DNA of 64,000 nucleotides from Lachnospiraceae bacterium (lineage in GTDB: Bacteria; Bacillota; Clostridia; Lachnospirales; Lachnospiraceae). The translations under genes were made by a program, and so were the position numbers. Positions 44,478 to 52,889 of the stretch are shown here, in pieces. The stretch's first letter is position 1, and every line of letters begins with the position of its first letter. The DNA lies in the NCBI GenBank assembly GCA_022768465.1, contig JALELZ010000005.1, positions 147,678-211,677 on the forward strand, written 5' to 3'. The notes under the pieces were generated by a model. The model was not told where the DNA came from, did not search any database, and worked only from the letters and a program-made list of their open reading frames with translations.

Positions 44478-45683
44478 TCAGTTAGCTCCTGTCAGCAGCA
44501 CAACATTTTCCACATGCTCTGCCGTAAACGGGAACATATCAAACGGCTGTATGCGTTCTGCCTTGTAGCCGTGCTTTTTGAAATACTTAAGATCCCTCTT
44601 TAATGTATCCGGGCCGCAGGAAATATAAACAATACGCTCCGGTTTCATTTTAACGGCTGCACTCATGAACTTTTCTGTACTTCCTGAACGAGGCGGATCC
44701 ATGAATATCACATCCGGATGCAGCTCGTCAGCATTGTCATTCATAAAATCACCGGCATCGCCCACAAAAAATCTTGCATTTTTAATGCCGTTTTCCCGCG
44801 CATTCAGCCTTGCGTCCTTTACTGCGTCAGAATTAAGCTCTATGCCAATAACCTCTCCGGCATGAGAAGCTGCCGAAAGTCCGATCGTTCCGATTCCGCA
44901 ATAAGCATCTATAACCGTTTCACTGCCTGTAAGCTGTGCAAATTCTATGGCCTTCTTATACAGCCTTTCCATCTGAACAGGATTTACCTGGTAAAATGAC
45001 TTCGGAGATATTCTGAATCGGCATCCGCAAAGCTCATCCTTGATAAATCCAGGTCCGTATATGACAGTTTCTTTCTCTCCGAGCACCATACTTGTATCGG
45101 CATCATTTACATTTATAACTATGGTGGTTATCTCAGGATGTGCCTTTTTAAGCGCCTTTACAAAATTATTCTTTCCCGGAAGGATAGGCGAGCTTAATAC
45201 CAGCACGACCATTATTTCTCCGCTTTTAAAGCCTCTTCTCACCATAACATGACGAAGCAGACCGAAGCCTGAATCCTCGTCATATATCCTTATTTTAAAT
45301 GACTTTGCAAGCTCCTTAATCGTCTTAATGATCTGCTGACTCTTCACATCCTCGATCAGACACTCATCTATGTCCACGACCTTGTGTGAACCGGCCTCAT
45401 AGCTTCCCGCAATAATATTGCCCCTTCTGTCTCTGTCAAAAACATGATGAACCTTATTACGATAATGCTCCGGCTCCTTCATGCCTATAATAGGCTCGAC
45501 CTTCGCAAAGCTGCCAAGCAGCTCCTCCATCATATGCTGCTTTTTCTTAAGCTGCTCCGGATAAGGCATGCCGGTAAGAGCACAGCCACCGCATTTTTTC
45601 GCATACGGACAGCGTCCTGCTTTGCCTTTGCTTTTATTTATGGCTTTTCTTTCATTTAAATGCTTTTCCATATTTTCTCTCAT
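44478..45683 (-). CDS. RlmD/TrmA-type RNA (uracil-C5)-methyltransferase
   Basis: 401 aa SAM-dependent RNA methyltransferase. There is no TRAM domain; instead it begins with a basic tail and the iron-sulfur motif CPYAKKCGGC (Cys 24, 30, 33) followed by YPEQLKKKQ. The SAM site is VIDAYCGIGTIGLSAA, the catalytic region VIFMDPPRSGSTEKF and the nucleophile in YISCGPDTLKRDLKY. Position-specific activity (U1939 or U747 of 23S rRNA, or tRNA U54) cannot be told from sequence. AGGA precedes the start. Confidence 0.9.
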   Translation of the reverse strand: MRENMEKHLNERKAINKSKGKAGRCPYAKKCGGCALTGMPYPEQLKKKQHMMEELLGSFAKVEPIIGMKEPEHYRNKVHHVFDRDRRGNIIAGSYEAGSHKVVDIDECLIEDVKSQQIIKTIKELAKSFKIRIYDEDSGFGLLRHVMVRRGFKSGEIMVVLVLSSPILPGKNNFVKALKKAHPEITTIVINVNDADTSMVLGEKETVIYGPGFIKDELCGCRFRISPKSFYQVNPVQMERLYKKAIEFAQLTGSETVIDAYCGIGTIGLSAASHAGEVIGIELNSDAVKDARLNARENGIKNARFFVGDAGDFMNDNADELHPDVIFMDPPRSGSTEKFMSAAVKMKPERIVYISCGPDTLKRDLKYFKKHGYKAERIQPFDMFPFTAEHVENVVLLTGAN

Positions 45684-45710
45684 GCTTCCTGCTCACCTAT
45701 TTAAATGCAA

Positions 45711-46829
45711 TCAGCTTATCACTACCCCGTTTACCGTTACATTTTCACCGTCAATATCAATGACTATGCATTTTTTGCCGTCAACCACCTGTTCACTTAC
45801 AAGATGCGCCTTATCCGCATCGACCTTAACAGTCACGGAATCAGTTTTGACCTCGAAGGTCTTTTTTGAAACGATATTGTCTAAGAGGATCGGGCTCTCT
45901 CTGGTCAACTCGCCATAGGCACTCATAAAACTGTTCATTTTCTCTTCGCTGATACCGGTGTCAGACATAAGATATCTGAAATCTGCGGCATCCACCTCGA
46001 CAACAGCCTTGTTTTGAGCCATTTCCTCCTTCATCTGAAGAAGATTGTCATTAATATCCCTAACCGCATCAAAGTTAAGCTCATCTCCGACAGCTGTCTC
46101 AAGCACTGCCGCAAAGGAATTCTTCTGCTCGTGTGCCGGGAGCGGTGTTATACAGCCGAAAACATTTTCCACCATATCCGAACGAAGGTTCTTAGGATTT
46201 TTAGAATACATGAGCATCGCGTGCAGATCCGTCGAACGATCATTGAAGGCCGGGAATAAAAGCGCAAACTCAGGCATATTCACTACCCAGTCACGTATGC
46301 GGTGTGAAAATTCTCCGTTTTCTTCATTATAGCTCAAAGCACCCTTTGAAAGCTCAACCGGACAAATAACACACTGAATATACTTGTATACATCTTCCGA
46401 GGCATCCTCCATCGTCATGCCGTCCTTGGCTTTTCCCGGAACATCATATGCCGCAAATGCCAGCAATATAAGATAATTTCCGGAAAATTCGAAATTATTT
46501 ATGATAATGTCATAAAAATCATCCAGCAGTGCATCATCTTTAAGCTCGTGCTCCTTAAGGTGCATGAGTCTTTCATGCATACTTCCGTCGCCCTCTGATG
46601 CAATAGGAAATTCAAGGTTGGCAATGTTTCTGCCTATACTGCCGCTGAGCGCCTTTTTAAGTATTTCCAGATACTTAAAAACATCCTCTTCATCAAGTGA
46701 AAAAAGAGCTTCCCCGAAAACTGATTTTTTATTCTTTTCACCGTCCACATAGCAGCCCGCAATACGGCTTATTGCACTTGTTTCCGGTTTATAGAGCTTT
46801 TTAAGCTCTGATATCTCTGATTTATTCAT
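45711..46829 (-). CDS. DUF4317 family protein
   Basis: 372 aa soluble, acidic protein matching the DUF4317 family by its opening (SEISELKKLYKPETSAISRIAGCYVDGE pattern, given here in part) and its C-terminal nucleotide-like SEQVVDGKKCIVIDIDGENV. The family is common in Clostridia and has no known function. AAGAGG precedes the start. It lies upstream of the RNA methyltransferase gene on the same strand (27-bp gap), so both may be co-transcribed. No catalytic motif is evident. Confidence 0.8.
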   Translation of the reverse strand: MNKSEISELKKLYKPETSAISRIAGCYVDGEKNKKSVFGEALFSLDEEDVFKYLEILKKALSGSIGRNIANLEFPIASEGDGSMHERLMHLKEHELKDDALLDDFYDIIINNFEFSGNYLILLAFAAYDVPGKAKDGMTMEDASEDVYKYIQCVICPVELSKGALSYNEENGEFSHRIRDWVVNMPEFALLFPAFNDRSTDLHAMLMYSKNPKNLRSDMVENVFGCITPLPAHEQKNSFAAVLETAVGDELNFDAVRDINDNLLQMKEEMAQNKAVVEVDAADFRYLMSDTGISEEKMNSFMSAYGELTRESPILLDNIVSKKTFEVKTDSVTVKVDADKAHLVSEQVVDGKKCIVIDIDGENVTVNGVVIS

Positions 46830-47073
46830 GTATATCCTCTTATAAAATATTTATCTTAGGTAAATAATTATTATACCTCATTTTGTATTATAAAATACAG
46901 CACAGCTATAGGATTTATGCTACAATCATTATCTGAAAAAGTTCAGGCTTTGTATATAAGGCATGTTTAAAGCCGCCCAAAGCTTTTAGAATGTTAGCCT
47001 TTTATGACCAGCTATCATAAAACAAAGCGAAAAAGCGCATACGATCTACAGAAAAACAGGGACTATACCGCAT

Positions 47074-48264
47074 ATGGAAATAACTGTTGAAGAGCTCATG
47101 GAGCTTGATAAAAATACATACAGACTTATTGATATAAGAAGCGAAGCTGATACCGGCTACGGAATCATAGAAGGTGCAGAATCCATACCTCTTGAAAAGC
47201 TTTTTGAAGTCTTTTTGCCTATGACACCCAATGCAGACAGCCTTATGTCAGCTTCTGTATCGGACAGTCATAAAAAAAAGCTTATTCTTTACTGCTCACG
47301 AGGTGTAGTAAGCATTGATGCTGCCAAAGAGCTTTGTGAAAAGGGTTATGAGGCCTACAGTCTAAAGGGCGGCTATGTAGGCTTTCTCATGTACGATATG
47401 AAGCGTAAGCAGGAGGAAGAAGCCTCATCGCCTGATGCATTTTCAAAGGCTGTTGAAATCAGCCTCCATAAAAAGTTCAAAAAGCAGATATGGAGCAAAT
47501 TCATAAAAGCAATAACTGAATACAAAATGCTTCAGGAGGGCGACTGTGTAGGTGTCTGCATTTCCGGCGGCAAGGACTCCATGCTCATGGCCAAGCTTTT
47601 TTCCGAGCTCCATAAGCACAGCGTATTTCCGTTTGATGTCAAATACATAATAATGGATCCTGGCTACAGTCCGGCAAACCGTGAGATCAGCGAGGACAAT
47701 GCCCGCAGGCTTAAGATTCCTGTGGAGATATTTGAATCCGATATATTCGACTCTGTATACACCATCGAAAAATCCCCATGCTATCTGTGTGCAAGAATGC
47801 GCCGAGGACATTTATATAATTTTGCAAAAAGCCTGGGCTGCAATAAGATAGCACTCGGACATCACTATGACGATGTCATTGAGACAATACTTATGGGAAT
47901 GCTTTACGGCGCACAGATACAGACCATGATGCCGAAGCTCCACAGCACTAATTTTGAGGGTATGGAGCTCATCCGTCCGCTCTATCTTGTAAGAGAGGAC
48001 GATATCAAGGCCTGGCGCGATTACAACGGGCTGCATTTCATCCAGTGTGCCTGCAAGTTTACAGAAACCTGTACCACCTGCACAGACGGCGGAAATCCTT
48101 CAAAGCGAATGGAATGCAAGGAGCTTATACGAAAGCTCAAGGAAACTAATCCCGAGGTTGAAGCCCATATATTCAGAAGTGTGGAAAATGTTATGCTGGA
48201 CACAGTCATCGCCTATAAAAAGGACGGTGTCAGACACCATTTCCTTGATGAATATGACAAATAA
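47074..48264 (+). CDS. Rhodanese-TtcA fusion (tRNA thiolation-type PP-loop ATPase)
   Basis: 396 aa. Residues 1-115 are a rhodanese domain with active-site C74 in LILYCSRGVVS; residues about 145-390 are a TtcA-like N-type ATP pyrophosphatase with PP-loop GVCISGGKDSMLMAKL, the CxxC pair SPCYLCARMRRG and GHHYDDVIETILMGMLYGA. A later Cys cluster (QCACKFTETCTTC) may contribute to an iron-sulfur site. TtcA makes 2-thiocytidine at position 32 of tRNA; the fused rhodanese could hand over the sulfur as persulfide. It is transcribed alone, divergently from DUF4317; the 244-bp gap between them shows no clear further feature. Confidence 0.88.
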   Translation: MEITVEELMELDKNTYRLIDIRSEADTGYGIIEGAESIPLEKLFEVFLPMTPNADSLMSASVSDSHKKKLILYCSRGVVSIDAAKELCEKGYEAYSLKGGYVGFLMYDMKRKQEEEASSPDAFSKAVEISLHKKFKKQIWSKFIKAITEYKMLQEGDCVGVCISGGKDSMLMAKLFSELHKHSVFPFDVKYIIMDPGYSPANREISEDNARRLKIPVEIFESDIFDSVYTIEKSPCYLCARMRRGHLYNFAKSLGCNKIALGHHYDDVIETILMGMLYGAQIQTMMPKLHSTNFEGMELIRPLYLVREDDIKAWRDYNGLHFIQCACKFTETCTTCTDGGNPSKRMECKELIRKLKETNPEVEAHIFRSVENVMLDTVIAYKKDGVRHHFLDEYDK

Positions 48265-48270
48265 AAACTA

Positions 48271-49257
48271 TCATATTTCTAATATTCTTTTGGCATTGGC
48301 GGTTCCGGTCGCTAATGTCTCTTTTGTATTAAGGCCGCAGTCTCTTAATGTCTCAAGCTCATAACGGGCATACTCTGCGAGCTTCATGTCAGCATAAAGA
48401 TCTGTACCGTAGCCAATGAGCACACCCGCGTCAAGCGCGTATTTTACCGACTTAAGCTGAGCTTCGCAGGCATATTTAGCATTTTCCTGTATAAACTGCG
48501 GAATGCCGAAAAGCTCAGGCTTTTCCGAAAGCAGTCTGTATATGGATGTTGTAGGAACTACAGCAATACCCTTTTCAGCCATGAGCCCTGCCTGCTCCTT
48601 CGTCATATAAACCGCATGCTCTACAGTATCAACCTCAGACTCAATACACCAGTCAAGAGAATCACCGCCATAGCAATGAACCATGACCTTTTTGCCGCAG
48701 TCATGCAGCCACTTAACCATAGCCTTGAAATGTTTTTCATTTGCCTTAGGTATAACAACATCCTGAGGACTCTCTCCGACTCCTCCGGTTATAAAAATCT
48801 TTGTCCACTTATTAGTTGAATGTCTGATCTTATTAAGAATGCTTTGAGCCTCCAGGCTATGCGGCTGCTTTTCACCTGCTGAATTATGGTTGATCACATA
48901 ATTATGATCATAAGCATTTTCAAGAATATCTCCATCAAGCATCTCACAGCTTGGAATCACATTTGTATAGTCCGAAGCTGTGACCCCCGGAATCGTCATA
49001 TTAAGCGCACTGTCAGAGCCGTCAAAGCCGCCGGCATCTCTTGCCGTAATTATTCCTTCCGCTTTGTAACGGATCAGAAATCCGTTTATCAGCGCACTAA
49101 TTTCATCCTTTGATCGTTTTTCCTGATCGGCATGATCAAAATCAGTCCAACCTGCATGAAGGTGCAAATCAATAAGCTCCATTTTTTTATCAGTATTCAT
49201 TGTAAGCATAGCTTTGTTATCAACATTCATTATTATTTTGATGGCTTTTATCAACAT
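48271..49257 (-). CDS. Amidohydrolase family protein
   Basis: Up to 328 aa; the start is ambiguous. Three similar in-frame starts (ATGAATGTTGATAA-like, the first overlapping the previous stop, plus ATG at 49182) lie in a repeated leader; the enzyme fold begins at MELIDLHLHAGWTD. Metal ligands of the TIM barrel are in place: HLH, a lysine in WTKIFITGG, VHCYGGD, DTVEHAV and the aspartate in GYGTDLY. The beta-sandwich domain that normally flanks the barrel is almost absent, and the protein is short. Imidazolonepropionase- or prolidase-like hydrolysis of a cyclic amide or dipeptide is plausible. It is the last gene of a family-5 ABC operon, so it may process the imported compound. Confidence 0.8.
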   Translation of the reverse strand: MLIKAIKIIMNVDNKAMLTMNTDKKMELIDLHLHAGWTDFDHADQEKRSKDEISALINGFLIRYKAEGIITARDAGGFDGSDSALNMTIPGVTASDYTNVIPSCEMLDGDILENAYDHNYVINHNSAGEKQPHSLEAQSILNKIRHSTNKWTKIFITGGVGESPQDVVIPKANEKHFKAMVKWLHDCGKKVMVHCYGGDSLDWCIESEVDTVEHAVYMTKEQAGLMAEKGIAVVPTTSIYRLLSEKPELFGIPQFIQENAKYACEAQLKSVKYALDAGVLIGYGTDLYADMKLAEYARYELETLRDCGLNTKETLATGTANAKRILEI

Positions 49258-50006
49258 TCATTGATTTTTGCCACAGAATCCAGCAATTCCTTTCCGTAAT
49301 CCGTCTCCGGATGCCTGAAAAATCGTTCCTTACTTTGCATTTCCACTATACGGCCTTTTTTCATGACTGCCACATTGTCGCAAAGATAATTAATTACCCC
49401 GAGATCATGAGATATAAACAATATCCCCAGGCCTCTTTCCTCCTTAAGCTCCTTTATAAGCTCAAGCATATTCAGCTGTACGGACACATCCAGTGAGGAC
49501 GTCGGCTCATCCGCTATCAGAAGCTCAGGCTCCACGCACAGCGCTCTTGCAAGCGCTATTCTCTGCTTTTGCCCGCCCGAAAAGGATTTTGGATATCGTG
49601 ATAAAGTATCCTGCGGCAGCTCCATGCGCTTGATAAGGCTGAGACATTTTGATTCGATCTCCTCCCGGCTCATATCACGAAAATGAAAATGCATCGCATC
49701 ATATAAGATATCACCTATCTTATATTTAGGATTAAGCGAACCCTCCGGATTTTGAAAAACCATCTGTATACGTCTGCATATGTCCTTGTCGCGTTTTCCT
49801 GTAAGCTCCTTAGCGTTAAAGATAACACTGCCCGAATCAGGCTTTAAAAGCCCGGTGACAACCTTCGCCGTAGTGGATTTGCCGGAGCCTGACTCACCCA
49901 CAAGCCCCAATATTTCATTTTTTTCTATGGCAATGCTTACGTCTTCAAGCACCTTGGCACCGGCATAGGATGCATATATATTTTTTAACTCGAGTAATTT
50001 TGACAT
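49251..50006 (-). CDS. Family-5 ABC transporter ATP-binding protein (second ATPase)
   Basis: 251 aa of the OppF/NikE type. Walker A GESGSGKST, Q loop FQNPEGSLNPKY, signature FSGGQKQRIALARAL, Walker B ELLIADEPTSSLD and switch ILFISHD. The C-terminal oligopeptide extension found in OppF is missing, so its size matches NikE. It starts 7 bp after the first ATPase gene without a clear ribosome binding site and overlaps the amidohydrolase gene. Confidence 0.94.
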   Translation of the reverse strand: MSKLLELKNIYASYAGAKVLEDVSIAIEKNEILGLVGESGSGKSTTAKVVTGLLKPDSGSVIFNAKELTGKRDKDICRRIQMVFQNPEGSLNPKYKIGDILYDAMHFHFRDMSREEIESKCLSLIKRMELPQDTLSRYPKSFSGGQKQRIALARALCVEPELLIADEPTSSLDVSVQLNMLELIKELKEERGLGILFISHDLGVINYLCDNVAVMKKGRIVEMQSKERFFRHPETDYGKELLDSVAKINEC

Positions 50007-50013
50007 TTTGATA

Positions 50014-50856
50014 TTAATTTCTCTCAGGAACCGTGAGCACCGAATCTACAAGCATCTTAGTATAGCTATCCTTAGGGTCTTTAAGCAGCTCTGAGGTCTT
50101 TCCTTCTTCAACTATCCTGCCGTTTTTAAGCACCATTATCCTGTCACACATCTCAGACGCTACAGCCAGATTGTGGCTAACAAAAACGATCGCAAAGCCG
50201 TATTCCGACTGAAGCTCCTTTATAAGCTCCACTGTCTGTTTCTGCACCGTAACGTCAAGTGCCGTCGTAGGCTCATCGCAAAGGAGCACCTCAGGCTCGC
50301 AGGCAAGCGCCATGGCAATGCCTATCCTCTGACACTGTCCTCCCGATAAAGATCTCGGATACCTGTCCTCTTCCAGAAGCTCTTCCGGCAGTGACAGCCT
50401 CTGCATTATGCTTTTTATCCATTTATCGCACTCTGCTTCTTTGCCGCTTTTCTTCCTTTCGCCGGCATTTTTAACACCTTCTCCGGCAAGAAGTCTCATA
50501 AAGCGATCCCCGATGCTCTTTCTGCCTGCATGAGCATCTAAAGCTCCGTGATGTGCAAGATAAACCTCTCTTAACTGCTTTGCAACAGGATACAGCGCAT
50601 CCAGGGCTTTCACAGGATTCTGGAATATCATGGCAATTTTGTCATTATTCGTTTTATTATCAAAGCTGATATGCACGCCCTCAGGTATAAGCCCGATCAG
50701 ACTGCGCAGGGTCAGAGTCTTCCCGGAGCCCGATTCACCGACTATCCCCAGACTTTCGCCATTTTTTATGTCAATGTCAATGCCGTCAACGATAACAGCA
50801 TCATTTTCATTAGAAAATATCTTCAGATTTTTGATTGCAAGTACAGAATCAGTCAT
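50014..50856 (-). CDS. Family-5 ABC transporter ATP-binding protein (first ATPase)
   Basis: 280 aa from the ATG at 50856, placed by GGAGGG just upstream (the longer frame from 50877 spans this site). OppD/NikD type: Walker A GESGSGKTL, signature LSGGQCQRIGIAMAL, Walker B EVLLCDEPTTALD. A charged insertion of about 35 residues (AHAGRKSIGDRFMRL to ERKKSGKE) lies in the helical subdomain. It lacks the Cys-rich C-terminal extension seen in the second operon. Confidence 0.94.
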   Translation of the reverse strand: MTDSVLAIKNLKIFSNENDAVIVDGIDIDIKNGESLGIVGESGSGKTLTLRSLIGLIPEGVHISFDNKTNNDKIAMIFQNPVKALDALYPVAKQLREVYLAHHGALDAHAGRKSIGDRFMRLLAGEGVKNAGERKKSGKEAECDKWIKSIMQRLSLPEELLEEDRYPRSLSGGQCQRIGIAMALACEPEVLLCDEPTTALDVTVQKQTVELIKELQSEYGFAIVFVSHNLAVASEMCDRIMVLKNGRIVEEGKTSELLKDPKDSYTKMLVDSVLTVPERN

Positions 50857-50963
50857 AATCCCTCCAGATGTTGCCATTTGATTTTCATAATCGACATTTT
50901 ACGAACATTATAAAAATCATTATAAAACACACTGTTACAGAAAATCCTATGAAGAAGCATAGG

Positions 50964-51779
50964 CTATCTCCATCTGTCGGCAAGTCCGTCACCTATAAGC
51001 GACAGACTTATTCCTGTATAAACTACCATAAGTCCCGGCAAAAGTGAAAGATACGGCGCTGTTCCTATAAGTGTTTGGCCTTCAGATATCATGCTTCCCC
51101 AGTCAGGTGCAGGCGCAGTTATTCCAATGCCGAGATATCCCAGCGTAACTATAGCCACAAGCAATGCCGCCATATCCGTCATGAGCACGACTACAGCCTG
51201 AGGCAGAACATTCGGAAATATCTCCTTTACAATGATCCTTAAATCAGAATAACCCATAAGCTTAGCGGCCTGCACCCACTCACTGTTCTTCATGGATGCG
51301 GTGAGCGGCTTTGCAACCCTGGCATAAACCAGCCAGCCGACGATCATAAAGGTTATGAATATGCCGTGTATGCCGGCTCCGGTCATAAATGCAACCACTA
51401 TTACCAGAAGATAGTACGGAAATGCTATAAATGTATCCGTAACAAGTGAAATGATCCACTCTGTTCGTCCTCCGAAATATCCGGAGAGCATTCCTATAAA
51501 TATTCCGCTTATAAAAGGAACTATTTCAGCCAGAACCATAACTGCAAGGTCGGTCCTTGCCGCATAAAGCAGTCTGCTGAGCATATCTCTTCCGAGCTGA
51601 TCTGTTCCAAGAAGGTGCTCACTCGTTCCGGGTGCCTTTAAGGTTGCATAAAGATCCTGCGATATCGGATCATAGCTGCATATATAAGGTGCCGCTATAG
51701 CTGCTGCTGCAAGGAGCAGAAGCATTATCAGCCCGATATAAAGCGTTGAGTGCCTGAGCTTTTTCAGTAATTTCTTCAT
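50964..51779 (-). CDS. Family-5 ABC transporter permease (DppC/NikC type)
   Basis: 271 aa from the ATG at 51779. A first helix (YIGLIMLLLLAAAAIAAPYI), the family motif GTDQLGRDMLSRLLYAARTDL, and an EAA loop near WVQAAKLMGYSDLRIIVKEIFPN. Five to six membrane helices. It pairs with the adjacent permease. Confidence 0.94.
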   Translation of the reverse strand: MKKLLKKLRHSTLYIGLIMLLLLAAAAIAAPYICSYDPISQDLYATLKAPGTSEHLLGTDQLGRDMLSRLLYAARTDLAVMVLAEIVPFISGIFIGMLSGYFGGRTEWIISLVTDTFIAFPYYLLVIVVAFMTGAGIHGIFITFMIVGWLVYARVAKPLTASMKNSEWVQAAKLMGYSDLRIIVKEIFPNVLPQAVVVLMTDMAALLVAIVTLGYLGIGITAPAPDWGSMISEGQTLIGTAPYLSLLPGLMVVYTGISLSLIGDGLADRWR

Positions 51780-51789
51780 AAACCCCACC

Positions 51790-52809
51790 TCACTCAAGCA
51801 TGCGCGGATCAGCTCTGTGAGCTATCATATCCGTAACTAAGCTGATAATAACAACAAAAATCGCGCAGTAAAGAGCAACCGCCTGCACTAAAGGAAAGTC
51901 TCTGTTGGAAATAGCATCAAACAACAGCTTTCCCATGCCTCTTACAGCGAAAACCTTCTCTACGATCAGAGTTCCGCCGATAAGATATGAAAGATTAACG
52001 CTCATTAGCATAAGCGTCGGAACAAAGGAATTCCTAAGTACGTGTCTTATAAATATCTGACGCTTCGGAATTCGTGCTGCCTTAAGTGTAACTACAAAAT
52101 CCGCATCTAAAACCTCAATAAGCTGTTCTCTTAAGGATCTTATAAGAGGAGGTATCTGCCCAAAAGCAATTGTAACTGCCGGGAGCACCAGACTTTTCCA
52201 AAATGCAGTGCCGCCGCTTCCTACACCGCCAACCGGAAACCATCCCAGCTTTACAGCAAAGAAAAGTATCAGCAAAAGACCGACCCAGAATACAGGCATA
52301 CCTTCAGTAAAGGCCGGAATGATCCTTATCATATGATCGAGAATGCCGTCACGGTGCATGGCTGCACCAAATGCCAATATCACTGTCAGCACTACAGTTA
52401 TAAGCATTGACAAAAGTATAAGTGAAAGTGTGACCGGTACATACTGAAGCACAAGACTTCGGCAGGATACTCCGTATTTAATAGAAATTCCTGTGTCAAA
52501 GGATGTAAGAATGTTTCTTATAAACAGTACAAACTGCTGTCCTGCAGGCATATCAAGATGCAGCTTTTGTCTTAAGGCCTCTACAGCCGCTTCATCTGCA
52601 TGCTCTCCGAGTACCATTACAGCAGGATCCCCCGGTACGAGTCTTATGATAAAAAATACAGCAAGCATCACAAGCACTATGACCGTAAGGGCTCTAAGCA
52701 GTGCTTTGATAAACCAGGCTCTGTAGCTTTTATTAAAAGCCGATCTGGTAGATGCAGTGATCTTATCACTTTCAACTTTATGATTTTTTTTCTTGATTTT
52801 ATCTGTCAT
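51790..52809 (-). CDS. Family-5 ABC transporter permease (DppB/NikB type)
   Basis: 339 aa. A basic 35-residue N-terminal extension precedes the first helix ALTVIVLVMLAVFFIIRLVP; the family motif GDPAVMVLGEHA follows, and the EAA region is VVTLKAARIPKRQIFIRHVL. No ribosome binding site is obvious before the ATG at 52809, so a later start inside the extension is possible. Confidence 0.92.
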   Translation of the reverse strand: MTDKIKKKNHKVESDKITASTRSAFNKSYRAWFIKALLRALTVIVLVMLAVFFIIRLVPGDPAVMVLGEHADEAAVEALRQKLHLDMPAGQQFVLFIRNILTSFDTGISIKYGVSCRSLVLQYVPVTLSLILLSMLITVVLTVILAFGAAMHRDGILDHMIRIIPAFTEGMPVFWVGLLLILFFAVKLGWFPVGGVGSGGTAFWKSLVLPAVTIAFGQIPPLIRSLREQLIEVLDADFVVTLKAARIPKRQIFIRHVLRNSFVPTLMLMSVNLSYLIGGTLIVEKVFAVRGMGKLLFDAISNRDFPLVQAVALYCAIFVVIISLVTDMIAHRADPRMLE

Positions 52810-52889
52810 TAATTAAATATCAATATCTGCTTTGCCGTATGGTTGACATTAACGGTCTCATAGGTGATGTCATTACATACTCTGATTTA

